The position numbers were made by a program, and so were the translations under genes. Below the pieces are notes generated by a model that saw only the letters and a program-made list of their open reading frames with translations, did not search any database and was not told where the DNA came from. This document shows positions 32,474 through 43,799 of a stretch of 64,000 nucleotides of DNA, piece by piece. Every line of letters starts with the position of its first letter. Position 1 is the stretch's first letter. The stretch is from Lasiosphaeria ovina (Eukaryota > Ascomycota > Sordariomycetes > Sordariales > Lasiosphaeriaceae). The DNA is taken from contig JAULSN010000002.1 of NCBI GenBank assembly GCA_033439765.1, positions 3,348,001 to 3,412,000 of the forward strand, given 5' to 3'.

Positions 32474-34198
32474 ATGGCAGAGGCTTTAGCCTTTGGGGCC
32501 AGCATCATCGGCGTCATCCAGCTGGCCGACCGCGTCATCGACCTCTCCAAGAGCTTCATCGACCAGACTAGCGATGCGCCCGCTGCCCTGCGGATGGCGC
32601 ACGCCGAGGCTTCACACCTCAAGGACATCCTCGAGGGCCTGAAGAATCACCAACACGCCTCCGATACGATGAACATGACGGCGCCCCGAAATGCCATCAA
32701 CAAGCCCATTAAGGAATGCCACGCATCCATGGAAGAGTTGGAACAAGAGCTAGCCAGGCTGTCTTTTTCGCCTTCGCATCTGCAGACGGCCCCAACCAAG
32801 CGGCAAAAGGTCAAACGGGCACTGAGGTGGGCGGCCGGAGGGGAAGAAAAGGTCAAGAAGCTTCTGACAAGCCTCATCACCGAGAAAGCGACTCTGTCCC
32901 TAGCTCTCTTAGCCGACATATCCGAAGACGTAAAGAATGTGAAATCCACGGTCGAAAAGCTGGATAGGAAACTCAGCCGTAAGTTCGGTCAATCTCCAGG
33001 AAAATATTTAATGACACTTGTGTCTTATACTTTGGATTAGAAATGGAATCGCTAGACATACTCAGGTGGCTCGAGCACACCAATCCAGGCGACATCCACA
33101 ATCGATCACTCAAGCTATTTGAGGAACACACGGGCCAGTGGGCGCTGCGTTGTGAAGAGTGGCTTTCCTTTCTCCATGGGGAGTACCGGGCTATCTGGCT
33201 CAACGGCATCCCGGGCGCAGGCAAGACGGTCCTGGCGTCGCACTTAGTCGACAAGCTACAAGACCTGGGCCAAAGATACAAGCGCACAGGCGCGGCTTAC
33301 TACTACTGCTACTTTGGATGCAACCAGGATGAGACAGAGCCATTCCTTCGATAGGTCGTCTCACAGCTGTGCCAACAGACCTCGTATATTCCCCCAGAGC
33401 TAGACGGTCTACATCAACAGAATCGCCCTCCCGATACCAACACGACCCTCTCCATCCTCGCCAAAGTCTTGACCAAGTTTGACGACGCCTTCATTACCAT
33501 CGATGCTATTGACGAAAGCATGCCATACACGGGGCTATTAGAGGTACTCAAGACCTTAATCACACAGCCTCGGTTTACAAAAATGCGCCTCTTGATCACG
33601 AGTCGCCAGTACGTCGACATCGAGCAGGCCCTGAAGCCACACGCCGTAGACATGTCGATGTCGAACGAGGCCGTACAGGGAGACATCGCGCTATACGTCA
33701 GGTCCAAGCTGCAATCCAATATAAAATTTGCAACTTGGCCGCCCTCTCTCTGTAAAGAGGTCGAAGTCGCCCTGGCCCAGGGCGCAAATGGCATGTAAGT
33801 CACTCATTTAAGCGCGAGACTCTCTCATGTCCGAATCCGTGACTGATAAGTTCATCAGGTTCCGGTGGGCTATTTGCCAAATCGACATTCTGAGTAGGCT
33901 CAAGTCGCAGTCGGCAGTCCGAAAGGCTCTGACCGAGCTTCCTGAAACGCTCGACGAGACATATGAGAGGACCCTGCAGGCCATCCCAGCAGAGCACCGC
34001 GAGTTTGCCCAAAAGACACTGGCAATCCTGGCAGCCCAAAGCGAGCTTGGATCGAATGCCAACATGACGCCAAGCGTGCTCCTTGGCCTGATACTCCGTG
34101 ACATGGATAGACTAGAGTTGTCGGGTGACCATTTCCATGTCCTGTCCGACATCCGGGAGACGTGCGGCTGTCTCGTCACCTTCACGATATCAGAGAAA
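32474..34198 (+). pseudogene. NACHT NLR-type gene with SesA-like N-terminus, nonsense codon and lost 3' end
   Basis: Exons 32474-32978, 33041-33794 and 33859 onward, with GT-AG introns that keep phase. The start MAEALAFGASIIGVIQLADR and the helical region after it resemble the SesA-type domain at the N-terminus of fungal NLRs. A P-loop, GIPGAGKT, lies near 33210. A Walker-B-like TIDAIDES lies near 33500. A TAG at 33352-33354 interrupts the NACHT domain where a Trp (TGG) is expected (LR-stop-VVSQL). The gene then breaks at 34199, where a 662-bp segment of a foreign module starts, so the normal C-terminus (WD40, ankyrin or TPR in such proteins) is gone. NLRs of this type control non-self recognition and regulated cell death. 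Confidence 0.75.
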
Positions 34199-34860
34199 GC
34201 GCTGCCTGCAGGAGCTACCTGCTCGTCGGCGAACCTCATTTGGATGTGGTGCCTGAGCGCGATTGGAAGCTGCGGCGGCCCTACATCTTGCCCTATGCCT
34301 GATGGGCAAGGCTAACCGCGCCTTCCAAGTCTAATATATTAATTAAGTATAGACGGGTGTTGCAAGATTGGAAGGTGCCTCGCTCTCCAACTGGATCTTC
34401 TCTCGGATCAATTCCACCTTTCTCTACGTAATATCTAAGAAACTCATTCTCTCGTTAGATACGAAAGCCCAACACAATCGCGTAATATATCTCTGTGCCA
34501 ATACCCCAACCTAGCGTTCCTCGAGGACCTCCTGGACCAAATCAAGATTATAATATAGAATAGCCATACTGATTGGCATATCTACTACGTAATTGCGGTG
34601 GCGATTGCTGTATTTCTTACCGACTCGGACTAAGGAATTTCTCTAGCTATCCTCCGCGTTGCCTACGCGGCCATCGTCATCCCCGTTTGTACCTGGGTCC
34701 TCTTTCCAGTACATAACTGGGTTCGCCACTAGATTCAGTGGTACCAGGATATTACACCGGAGGCCAAATGGGCCGATATTCCCCGCTCCGAAGTTTCTAA
34801 AGCCGACAAGACTACATCAAAGGCAGCCGCAGTCGCTAATGCTATTGAGGAGCTCCCAAA
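34199..34860 (+). repeat. Segment shared with module at 54138-54813
   Basis: Runs from GCGCTGCCTGCAGGAGC to GAGCTCCCAAA and matches the minus strand at 54813-54138 at high identity. It carries the last 30 codons of a 421-aa gene homologue (RSYLLVGEPHLDVVPERDW is readable here) and the first part of the SLYQYP-type ORF, with stops. Relative to the 54-kb copy it lacks about 37 bp after GGTGC and has 24 bp more in the membrane region. Confidence 0.85.
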
Positions 34861-35347
34861 TACCGTCTCGGCACACCCGTACACTATTGCGTACGAGCCT
34901 ACCGAACCGATCAATAAGTGGTATGCATCCCTGAAGGCTCAAGCAAGCACCACATCGTCAAACGAAGCCGGCAAGGCGAGGACCAAGTACAAGCAGGCAG
35001 TATACCCTCTCACGAGGCCTCCAAAGTCATGGAAGGCCTGGATCAACGGCTGGCAGGAAGCCCTGCAGAATGCAAAGACCAAGAAGCTCCACACGCCAAT
35101 GGCATCTTTTGCTTCGCTGTCCTCGTCGTCTTCCACTTCACTATTCGCGTCAGCTTCTACTCTATCGAATACAGATAGACCGAAACGAAAAGAACTCGCC
35201 ACCGCCCTCAGGATCCGCAGGTGGCTGTCGAGCGCACAGCCAACTGACTTAGCCAGGAAAGCCAGCAACTGCTTGGCTGCATCAGGCTGTTCCTCCGCAA
35301 TTATTAATATACTCTCTGCTTATATTAAGTTGGTCGTATGGGAATAA
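34733..35347 (+). other. Open frame of chimeric, decayed module sequence
   Basis: The frame is open for about 205 codons from just after a stop at 34730. It begins with the QWYQDITPEAKWADIP segment shared with the module at 54 kb, then passes at about 34860 into unrelated basic and Ser-rich sequence. The first in-frame ATG is at 35099. Probably a leftover of a fusion or insertion, not a gene. Confidence 0.4.
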
Positions 35348-36307
35348 AGCCAAAGAGGTCTCGATTACTGGCACCTGGAAAGCCAAAAAACTCGAGGGCC
35401 GCGCTCGCGAGAAACCACTTCTCCAAATTAATGCACTAGATGATCTTTCCGAGCCAGCGGTTGGTTGGCGGCGTGTGCCACCAAATATCAACCATTTTAA
35501 ACCTCACTCTCCGCGATTGATGAGCTCCGCCAGGGTCTAGAAATTCGAGGCAAGTGTTGGCCATAGCGGAGTTTTTGATCATATCACACCCCAATTCACA
35601 TATGAGAAGGAGCGACGTTCCTAGACAGTAGTTCCCGACAGAGCCGTTGCTTATATCACCGGCCGGACCGTGGGCGGATATGGCTGTCTCCATCACGAAG
35701 CGCAAAATCGGGCGCCTGTTAGTGGAAGCTGGGGCGAGGGATTTCACCGCAACCTGAGAGTAGGCCTGTTGAGCCCCCGACTCACACATTTCAACGGAAT
35801 CAGTGGAAGGATATTGTGGGTTTCTTCGAAATTTAGATCAAAGTAAAATACAATCCCTGAATATATTCTGTTAGTATGGGACTTTCCAAGATTTCAGAAG
35901 GCCTCAATAACTTACGGCTCGCCTTGAATGCTTTTTATAGAAGGAGTTAATCACTATTAGAGCCCCTATTGGAGCATCTTAGAGGGCTTTCTCTGTCTTG
36001 GAAATGCCTATCAAAGGCTTTTACTAGCCGGTATATTTACTATAATCTTTACTCTTTCAAGTACCTAGGTATCACGCCGATAAACATTTAGGGATTAGAC
36101 TGTAGGTAGATACGCCATGAAGTACTTTCCTGAAACCCCAACTGATTAGTGTGCTTTGAGTCGGTAAATATAACTTCTAATCTCCGGTCTCACATTGGGT
36201 TATCTAATTACCTATTTTAGTGTGTATAGTTAAGTTGCCTAAGTACAAAGAGACCCAGGTTAGAATAACTTCCGCGACTGGGTTAGATCTCTTGCGTCCA
36301 TTCTCTC
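35347..36307. other. AT-rich repeat flank, no gene supported
   Basis: It contains the right arm of the inverted repeat (35846-35914). A minus-strand frame at 35436-35789 (117 aa) is of doubtful coding character. Another phrase like that beside the left arm (AACATTTAGGGATTAGACTG) is near 36086. Confidence 0.45.
35846..35914 (-). repeat. ~70-bp imperfect inverted repeat, right arm
   Basis: On the minus strand it reads GTAAGTTATTGAGGCCTTCT, then CTTGGAAAGTCCC and CAGGGATTG, matching 32391-32460. Confidence 0.7.
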
Positions 36308-37378
36308 TCACCCCTCGGATACCTCCACCCCCACCAAAGCCCCCTCACCCTCGCTTGCCGAGTCCGGGTCTAGCCCATCAACCCACACGACGATATTCTT
36401 AGGACAGTCGGACAAGCCGGCAAAGAAGCGGCGCACGTCGTCGTCCGAGTAGCGCATGCTGAAGTGGGTCAGCACAAAGGTGGTGCGGGGCCAGGCGCGC
36501 ACGACGGGCTCGAGGTCGGCCCAGAGCGTGTGCTTGGTCTTGGCGGCCTGCGCGCGGTGCTCTTCGTGCAGGAACGAGCACTCGGTGACGACGACGGCGA
36601 TGCCCTCGCGCAGCCACCCGGCGGAGTCGGCGAGCAGCGGCGCGGGCGTCGTGTCGCCGAGGAACGCAAACACGGGCACCGTCACGGGCGCCGTGATGGA
36701 CACCCCCGACTCCTCGCGCAGCGCCCGCAGCTCCGCCCCAGTGCGCCCCACGTACTCGGGCCGCAGCCGCTGCGTCGTCGTGCTGAACACGTACCCCAGG
36801 CACGGCACCGTGTGGTCGCACGCAAAGGCTGTCGCGGTGATGGCGTTGGCGTTGGCGTTGGCGTTGGCAGCTGCAGATGCGTTGCCGCTGCCCTTGAGGT
36901 GGGCCAGCGGTACTACATCGCCCGGCTCCAGGCCGTGCGTGACGTGCGTGACGAGGCTGCCGCGGGCGGCGGCGTACTCTTCGGCGGTGACCAGGCCGCC
37001 CTGGTCGAGCAGGCGCTGGGCGCGGATGAAGGCGTCAAAGGCGGGGGCCATGGCGGCCGGGCAGAAGACGTCGGGTGGGCCCCGCGACGTCACGAACACG
37101 GGCGCCAGCTGCGTGTGGTCGCTGTGGCCGTGCGTGAGGAAGACGTGCTTGGGCCGCAGCCGGTTGATGACTAGCCCGGCGTCGAGCAGCAGGTTGAGCT
37201 GCGGGATCACGAACGACGTGTGCCATGCCGCCCGCGATCGGCCGGTTAGCACGTAGCTGTGGAACGGTTTCGGGAACCGCCATTCGAGGATCTCGGACCG
37301 CGCCGATTGTGGAAGCGGTGTGGCGAATGATGGCGCCGGCATGCTGATTTTGTCTCGGATTGTGAAAGACGGATCCAC
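36308..37378 (-). CDS. Metallo-beta-lactamase-fold protein, tRNase Z-like
   Basis: A single exon of 356 aa. The metal-binding motif LTHGHSDH lies at residues 81-88 (H83, H85, D87, H88). A GDTTPAPLL segment holds the Asp of a later motif, then TECSFLHEEH and THFSMRYSD supply further metal ligands. Spacing resembles the short tRNase Z/ribonuclease Z-like group, whose members process tRNA 3' ends or act as hydrolases of unknown substrate. An (Ala-Asn)n repeat, encoded by GTTGGC units, sits at about residues 172-182. The gene is GC-rich and intact, unlike its decayed neighbours, so it is probably under selection. Confidence 0.85.
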   Translation of the reverse strand: MDPSFTIRDKISMPAPSFATPLPQSARSEILEWRFPKPFHSYVLTGRSRAAWHTSFVIPQLNLLLDAGLVINRLRPKHVFLTHGHSDHTQLAPVFVTSRGPPDVFCPAAMAPAFDAFIRAQRLLDQGGLVTAEEYAAARGSLVTHVTHGLEPGDVVPLAHLKGSGNASAAANANANANAITATAFACDHTVPCLGYVFSTTTQRLRPEYVGRTGAELRALREESGVSITAPVTVPVFAFLGDTTPAPLLADSAGWLREGIAVVVTECSFLHEEHRAQAAKTKHTLWADLEPVVRAWPRTTFVLTHFSMRYSDDDVRRFFAGLSDCPKNIVVWVDGLDPDSASEGEGALVGVEVSEG

Positions 37379-37899
37379 TTTAGGTTGTGTAATTATTCCA
37401 TGTTGTTTGAGACTTGGCAGACAGAGTTGTGTTCGGTGGAGATGGCTGTGATTGGTTGATACACTAACAATTAATCACTCCATTGCGGGTTGGGGTTGTG
37501 CGAGTTGTGGATAATTACTCCTGGCTAACGTAACTTTAATCCAGTCTTCTTTTCTCTCCATATTGGCGCGCGGTAGCACGTTGGAGCCGGACTTGTTGGT
37601 TACGCATTCCCACGAGTACGACCACAACCGACAACACATCACGATGCCTGCACTGCCTTAGACTGAGGGGTTTTGTTATCTGACATATGGCGCCTACGTG
37701 GCGTCCGCGTTAGGCGGCCTGCAAGGCGCTCTTCGGGGAACGTCACGTGCTCACTCGTCTCGGAGGCCACGGTCGCAGCTGCCTGCCGGAGCCTGATGAG
37801 CAACTTGCTGGGGCTGAGGGTACTGTATGCATCGCAATCTTATCACTGCACTCTGCACTCCAACTTTTGCGTCTCATGAATCAATTGCACTAGTCTGCC
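37379..37899. other. Divergent intergenic region
   Basis: Shared 5' flank of the MBL gene (minus) and the second NLR (plus). No gene inside. Confidence 0.45.
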
Positions 37900-40800
37900 A
37901 TGGACCCTCTCAGCGCCCTGTCGGCGGGGGCCGCCGCCATTCAATTTCTCGATTTCGGTGGCCGCCTACTCTCAGATACAATCGACATCTACCAGTCGTC
38001 AACCGGAATGAAAAGCAAGCACGTCGAGCTGTCGGCGGCTGCCCAAGACCTAGCAGTCTATGCAGCACAGGTTCAAAAACTGGCAGCCAACATGCCGCCT
38101 CCCCAAGAGTTCGGTATTGCAAATTCCATAGCCGACTTGTGTGTCGAGTGCAAGAACGTCGCCAGCGAGCTCGAGGCGTTCCTGGCTGAACTTCGCGCAT
38201 CTGGTGTCACAGGCCTGGAGCTGGCCAAGAGCAGTTTCGTCGCTGCGCTGAAGGGCATCGGACAGAGGGGCACAATCCAGTCACTCCAGAATCGTATGCA
38301 GAGGGCCCGGACCGACATAACAGGCGCAGTCCTCGTCTGCTTGTGGTATGTTTCTGTTTGCCAAGCGCTGTTTTCCTCGCTCCAGTAGGGTCTGCATCAG
38401 ACTGGCATAACGCCTGGACCGTGGGCTGACTTGGGCCCACCATCAAAGGGAGGAATCCCAAAAGCAGGGCAAGACAAGACCGTCAGCCTGATCTTGGAGC
38501 GCCAAACCAAGCTCCTAACCGCCCAGCTGCCCACCCTCGAACTCGGCGGACTCGCCAAATCGCTAAAATCCGAGCTCAACACTCTGGCGACAAGCAAGCC
38601 CGTGAGTACGCGAACGAGCCGTCAAGCCATGATCGATGACTTGTGGAGGTCGTCGTGGCAACCCACAGACGACGTCGTCCAAAAGGGCAAACCGTCAGTG
38701 TCAAGTAGGCAATCAGCATCGGCCGTCCTTGACAGTCTCTGCTACGAAACTCTCACCCATCGCGAAGAGGCAATTCCCCAGGCCCACAAGTCGACGTTTG
38801 AGTGGATCTTTGCGAAAGACGCCTCCTCTCGCCCAGCACCTGGAGGAGAGCAGTGGGACTCGTTCCCCAAATGGCTCACGGGAACCACACGCGATAGTTA
38901 CTGGATCACCGGGAAACCCGGATCTGGCAAGTCAACACTGATGAAATTCATCGCGGAGAGCGACGAGCTCAGCTCAAACGCCTAGTCTCTAGATGGTCTG
39001 GCAACGTCCCATTCGTCGTGGCAACGTTTTATTCGTGGCACGCGGGCATGGAACTTCAAAAATCATTGCAAGGCTTCGTGAGGACTGTTCTTTCCCAGTG
39101 CCTCGCACAGCAGCCAGACTTGGCGCGTCATTGTTGTGCAAAGAGGTGGTCGCTGTACGAAATCTTTGGCCACGACATCAACCTACCCGAATTTACGCCG
39201 GCCGAGCTCCGTCGTAGCTTTGACACCCTAGTGTCCGGAAAATTCACGCAATTAGTAGTCGCAGCCTGTGACAGGACTGCTAGGAGCGTCAACATCGTCC
39301 TCATTATCGACGGTCTCGACGAGTTTACTGGAAGCCACGAGGAGTTGGTTAGTCTTGTCAAGTAGATCAGCTGCTTTGAAGGCGTCAAGGTGTGTGCTAG
39401 TAGCAGGCCCTGGACCGTGTTCGGTGACGCGTACCAGCGGAACCCGAGCCTCAAGCTGGAAGATCTCACCAAGAGCGATATCCTCGGATTCGTACGATCC
39501 AGCTTCGACTCACACCCAGGCTTCCTCGATCTCAGCGCTGTCTTTCCCGGAGAGGCTGAGCGGCTGGTTGACTCGGTCGTGAACAAGGCAGCAGGAGTCT
39601 TTCTTTGGGTGTCCATCGTCGTTGAAGCCCTGCTCGCTGGGCTGGCCGATGGCGACAAGATCTCAGACCTCCAGGCGACGCTGGACCGTCTCCCGGATGA
39701 TCTCGAGAACCTCTATGAGCGGATCTGGGCGAATGTGGAGGATAGACACAAAGCACAGGGTTTACAGTTTTTCCATCTCTTCGATTCGTGTTGCGTGCCG
39801 CTCAATGCTTCCCTTCTCTGGCTTGCCGACGAAGAGGCCCCGCCCGACCTCAAGCTGGACGTGATGGACTTCGCAAAGATCAATCTCGTCATGAAGCGTC
39901 GGCTAGTGAGTCGCACAAAGGGCCTCCTCGAGCTCTCTGAGCGCGGTAATATCCAGTACATCCACCGTACCGCTTTCGACTGGATCTGCAGAGAGTGGCA
40001 ACGAATATCAGCAGGCCTGCCACGAGACTTCGACGTCAACTTGGTGCTCTTGAAGGCGCTGTCTTGTGCTGCGTCCGTACGCCCTTCACCAGACTCGGAC
40101 CACCGGCTTGTGAAATTTGACTGGAAATTCGCCCAAATTTGTTTTCAATACGCATCGCAGGCGCTCAGCAACCCGGACAATGTCGGTCGCGTGACAACCT
40201 ACCTCGACTTCTTAGATCGTAGCACAGTTGGCTATGTGCAGGCGAATCGATGCGAACATACTCTTCACGGTCGGTTAAAGATTGACTTTTCAGCGCTGGC
40301 CGCATGTTGCGAGATGTGGGGTTAATCTGGGGGAAAGGGTGAAGAGAAATCCCGGTGCCGTGGACACGCTTTCTGGGAAGTTCGAAACGTTAACACTGCT
40401 CAATGAACAATTAACGGCCCTTGAGGTCGTCGTATTTCCGAACAACTGCGTAAGCGACCTATGGACTTCCACCCGCGCTAAAAAAGTCTTCAGCCCAGAA
40501 GAGCAGACATGTCGCCTCAACATGGTCAAGCTGCTTCTGGAGGCTGGCGCTAATGCAACGCGGCCATGTCACACGAGCAACACCATCCAACAAAAGCTTC
40601 GCATCATGTACGGGTCAGGCGATGGATATACCAGGGCTGTTATAAATCTGTTGAGAACACATCATCCGGTTTCTCCAAGGGCAGCCAAGGTTTTGGCTGT
40701 AGCAGAGGACCTCCAAAACCGACAGGGTCACAATTCAACAGAGTTTTCCCACCTCGAGGCACCGCCTCTCCCCGCGCCCGTGGGTCTCCTTCCGGCCGCG

Positions 40801-40968
40801 GCTGTTAGGCGCCCGGCGAATCTCACTTCCCCTGCCTCTTCTACTCCTCCGACACACATTTCGTCTTCTAATTGGCAGGCGACCGTCTCCCCTCCACAGA
40901 CGAGAGCGCTTGCTAAACGTGGGTTTTTCTCCAGGCTCGTGCGGTGGGAGCGCCGCCGCAAGCTGTGA
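37900..40968 (+). pseudogene. Second NACHT NLR-type gene with nonsense codon and frameshifts
   Basis: It begins MDPLSALSAGAAAIQFLDFG, a helical N-terminus common in fungal NLRs. An intron starts near 38346 (GTATGT). The NACHT domain has the P-loop GKPGSGKST near 38920 and the Walker B LIIDGLDEF near 39305. A frameshift near 38975 separates the two. A TAG at 39363-39365 stands where Trp is expected (SLVK-stop-ISCFEG). A further shift near 40310 leads into an ankyrin-like ending (MVKLLLEAGANAT near 40525). Long open parts between the lesions remain conserved, so decay is recent. It differs from the NLR at 32474 in its N-terminal domain and in the P-loop region, so the two are not simple duplicates. 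Confidence 0.78.
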
Positions 40969-41072
40969 GGGCCTTCTATCACTGGTGATGTACCAGTCAG
41001 TATCAGTCTGGACGCGGGTGTATCAGACGAGAATTTGTACGTAATGGGAAATGACAACTTCCTGGACTGCTG

Positions 41073-41379
41073 GCTGACCTGGGCCTACTATGTACGTCGA
41101 AAGCAGGGCAAGACCATTAGCCTAATCTTGGAGTGTGGCACGAATGTGGCGGGTCAGGCCTAAGCGGCAATGTCAGGCCATGCTGACTCGCAACTTAGAA
41201 CTAGACCTCATCGCCCTGCTCCGGGTGCCCACTGGGGACTTCAGGCCATCTACGGTCTACATGAAATTGGTTGTCTTCGTCTTCCAGATAGACTGAAGAT
41301 AATCAAGCAAGTCGCCTCCCAGTCCATCTCCCTACATGGAGCGGCATACCAAGCTCCTAACCGCCCAGCTGCCCAAAAG
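41073..41379 (+). repeat. Degenerate partial copy of the second NLR
   Basis: 41073-41145 matches 38422-38495 (AAGCAGGGCAAGAC, then CTGATCTTGGAG in the source). 41338-41379 matches 38490-38535 (ACCAAGCTCCTAACCGCCCA). Both are in the same orientation, with extra sequence between. Confidence 0.65.
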
Positions 41380-42591
41380 GTGGTAAAAATAGTTCCGGGT
41401 TTGACACGGACTTAGGCCGCTATTAGAACCGTGTTCGTATACACTGTATGTGCTGTCTAGGCGTGCGGGCTGTACCGTTGCTCTTGTGCTACAATCCATA
41501 GCGGTTGGGTAAAATGCAACCATCCACTTTAATATCGGGATGCGGGACGAGGCAAAACCAATGCGTCAATCAATGGAGAGAGCCTTGGCGCTGCCGCTTT
41601 GTTCGGTTGTAATAGTTTATGGTAAGGCTCCCAAAACCCGGCCTGGAAGTGCTGGGAAATCGGCCTCGGGACACCGAGAGTGCGCCCGCGAAAGGCGAAG
41701 GAACGTGATTCCAACCCATGGCATGATGGCATGATGGCATGATATGAATATGGTGGCAGCGAAGCGTTGCCACGGCGGCGGCGCTGGTCCCCCAACATCA
41801 AACAAAACACCCGCAACACCCGCAACACCTGTACACCTTGCCCAGCACGGAGAAAACCGGAGAGACTCGGCAATCGGCACAAAAGCACCGATGTTTATTG
41901 CTGCGCTACAGGCATCACCGTCGTATCCAGCCCTATTGGGTGCATAGGCACTTCATACTTTGGCTGCGCCCTGGCCAATTAATTGCCTCTGCGTGTTCTT
42001 CTCGATGCAGATGGGAACGACTGGCACCACCTTTGTTCCATCCCGTCCAGGCCTTGTCGATAGTACTTGCAACAATGCCAGGTAACCGATCGAACCATAG
42101 CATACAGCAACGATGCTTCAATATCACTGCCGAATACTGGTGTCGTACATCGGGCTTTAGCCAAGTATATTGAAGAGGGGGACTTTTGAAAGTTCCATAG
42201 TTCTAGGCTGCCACGTTATGCCAGTTTGCGGCGCAATACATTGTTTAGTGGCGCAGGCTCTTCACCGTACTTTGTCTTGTAGCAATGATCTCCCAGCTCT
42301 GTCTCCTTCACACAAACGTGGAAGGATGAACTCCTTGGCAGGCAGAGCATCTTACGACCTAGCAAGTCAACGTGAGGGTAGCCAGATCGTAGGATTCGAT
42401 AGAATACCACCAAGCAGTGTTGATAGAGTGCAGTCGATAGCCTAAATCCTACTGTATGCTGCTTCTGTATCAGAAATTGGTTGTGGCACGTCGGTTGGCA
42501 TCACATATTCCGGATCCGCAACTGCTCACTGCATCAATATCCATTGCAAAGTGCGAAGAGAAAGATATGAGCCCGCTCGCCATGCTTTGAG

Positions 42592-42598
42592 TATATAA
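42592..42598 (+). promoter_or_regulatory. TATA box of small secreted protein gene
   Basis: TATATAA lies about 120 bp upstream of the ATG at 42716. A CAACAACAACAA leader and a favourable ACCATGC context follow. Confidence 0.6.
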
Positions 42599-42715
42599 AG
42601 CCGCCGAATACGGCTGCAGCTGGTGGTGGACTGCCCTTTCCTCACCATCCTCCTCTGCCCCTTCATCAAGCAAGCATCACTTCAACAACAACAACAACAA
42701 AATCGCACCGCCACC

Positions 42716-43090
42716 ATGCGCTTCTTCAGCTCCGTCCTACTCCTCGCCACGGCCTCGATTGGCCTTGTGTCGGCTTCAGATGTTTGCCCTGGCACCTACT
42801 GCTCAATCGGGTCCCGCTGCGGCTACGATCCGAACGGGCCGCATTGCTGCAGCGCTGGCAACGTTCGAGACGTCGTGAGTTGATCTAATTACCTAACTCG
42901 GTCTCGCAATTGAGAACACACATCGGATTGGGGACTAACTCTGACCCTGCGCAAACAGCTCGAATGCGACGCCGGACAGTGGGCAATCCGCAACAGCTGC
43001 AATGACAACCAGTTCTGCACTTGCACTGGTTCCCACGACCTGGTCTGCCGCAACCGCAACCTGCTGGCGGCGGCGAATTTCACCGCATGA
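42716..43090 (+). CDS. Small secreted cysteine-rich protein
   Basis: Two exons, 42716-42874 and 42959-43090, give 96 aa. The intron starts GTGAGT and ends AAACAG and joins complete codons. The N-terminus MRFFSSVLLLATASIGLVSA is a clear signal peptide. The mature part of about 76 residues has ten cysteines (DVC, TYC, SRC, HCC, LEC, NSC, FC, TC, LVC), enough for five disulphides. It has no match to a family I can name. Size, secretion and Cys content fit a candidate effector or antimicrobial protein (inference). It has a consensus TATA box and leader and an intact frame, in a gene-poor, repeat-rich neighbourhood. Confidence 0.85.
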
Positions 43091-43799
43091 TGGGGGCGGT
43101 CTATGGCCAAGGATGGGGTACACGGGATTCACTGTTGGGCCTGGCAAAACTTGACGGAGGCAAGACAAAGCTAGCGAGAGTATCATATTATTCGCAAGAT
43201 TGCAACCCCGTGGTACTTGGAGTTGCGAGTATATAGTTCTAGGTAGCCAAACGTATAGTAAACGAGCGTTTCTACGGATACTTGTTATATAGCGGTTGTT
43301 AAGCTCCTAAGAACTTTGTCGATGCGCAAAGACCCAACGAGACGCACAGCAGAGAGATTAGTCCGGGTGATTTAACAGAATGTTGTGCCGTCCAGAGGGC
43401 GCCGCTCCATAATATAATGTTCTCTCACTTTCTGGGGTTTCGGAGTCTCTCGCTAAAAAAAGCGGAACATGCCACAACCCCAGCTCCCAACCATGGAGAA
43501 ATAAATATAATGAACGTTTCAGTAACCAGTAACCGCATGCTGCTGAGCCCACGCCTATATCCCTATTCCTAGAAGTTAGAGCAGGACCCGCTCCTTAACA
43601 ACGTTACATCGAGCCGAGTAATTATTCATCGGCTCGTTTAGGCGACTATAAAAGCTCCCAAGTCACCAAGACGGACCATATAGCCGGGAACTCATCTTTA
43701 ACAAGGTAATATTACTACTGTTTTTATACAAACCATAGCCCGTAACAGAGACTAATCTAATTATTCTACGGATACCCTAAACCTAAGAACCCCCAATCC
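43091..43799. other. Intergenic between small secreted protein gene and GPCR
   Basis: AT-rich; no gene supported. Confidence 0.45.

Larger units (their letters stand above)
40969..42715. other. Intergenic with NLR fragment copies
   Basis: It contains two partial copies of NLR coding DNA (41073-41145 and 41338-41379). The short motif ATGGCATGATGGCATGATGG repeats near 41718-41745. No gene supported. Confidence 0.5.

Noticed and set aside
36456..37256. Plus-strand 266-codon and 236-codon frames
   Set aside because: Antisense shadows of the MBL gene, caused by high GC3.
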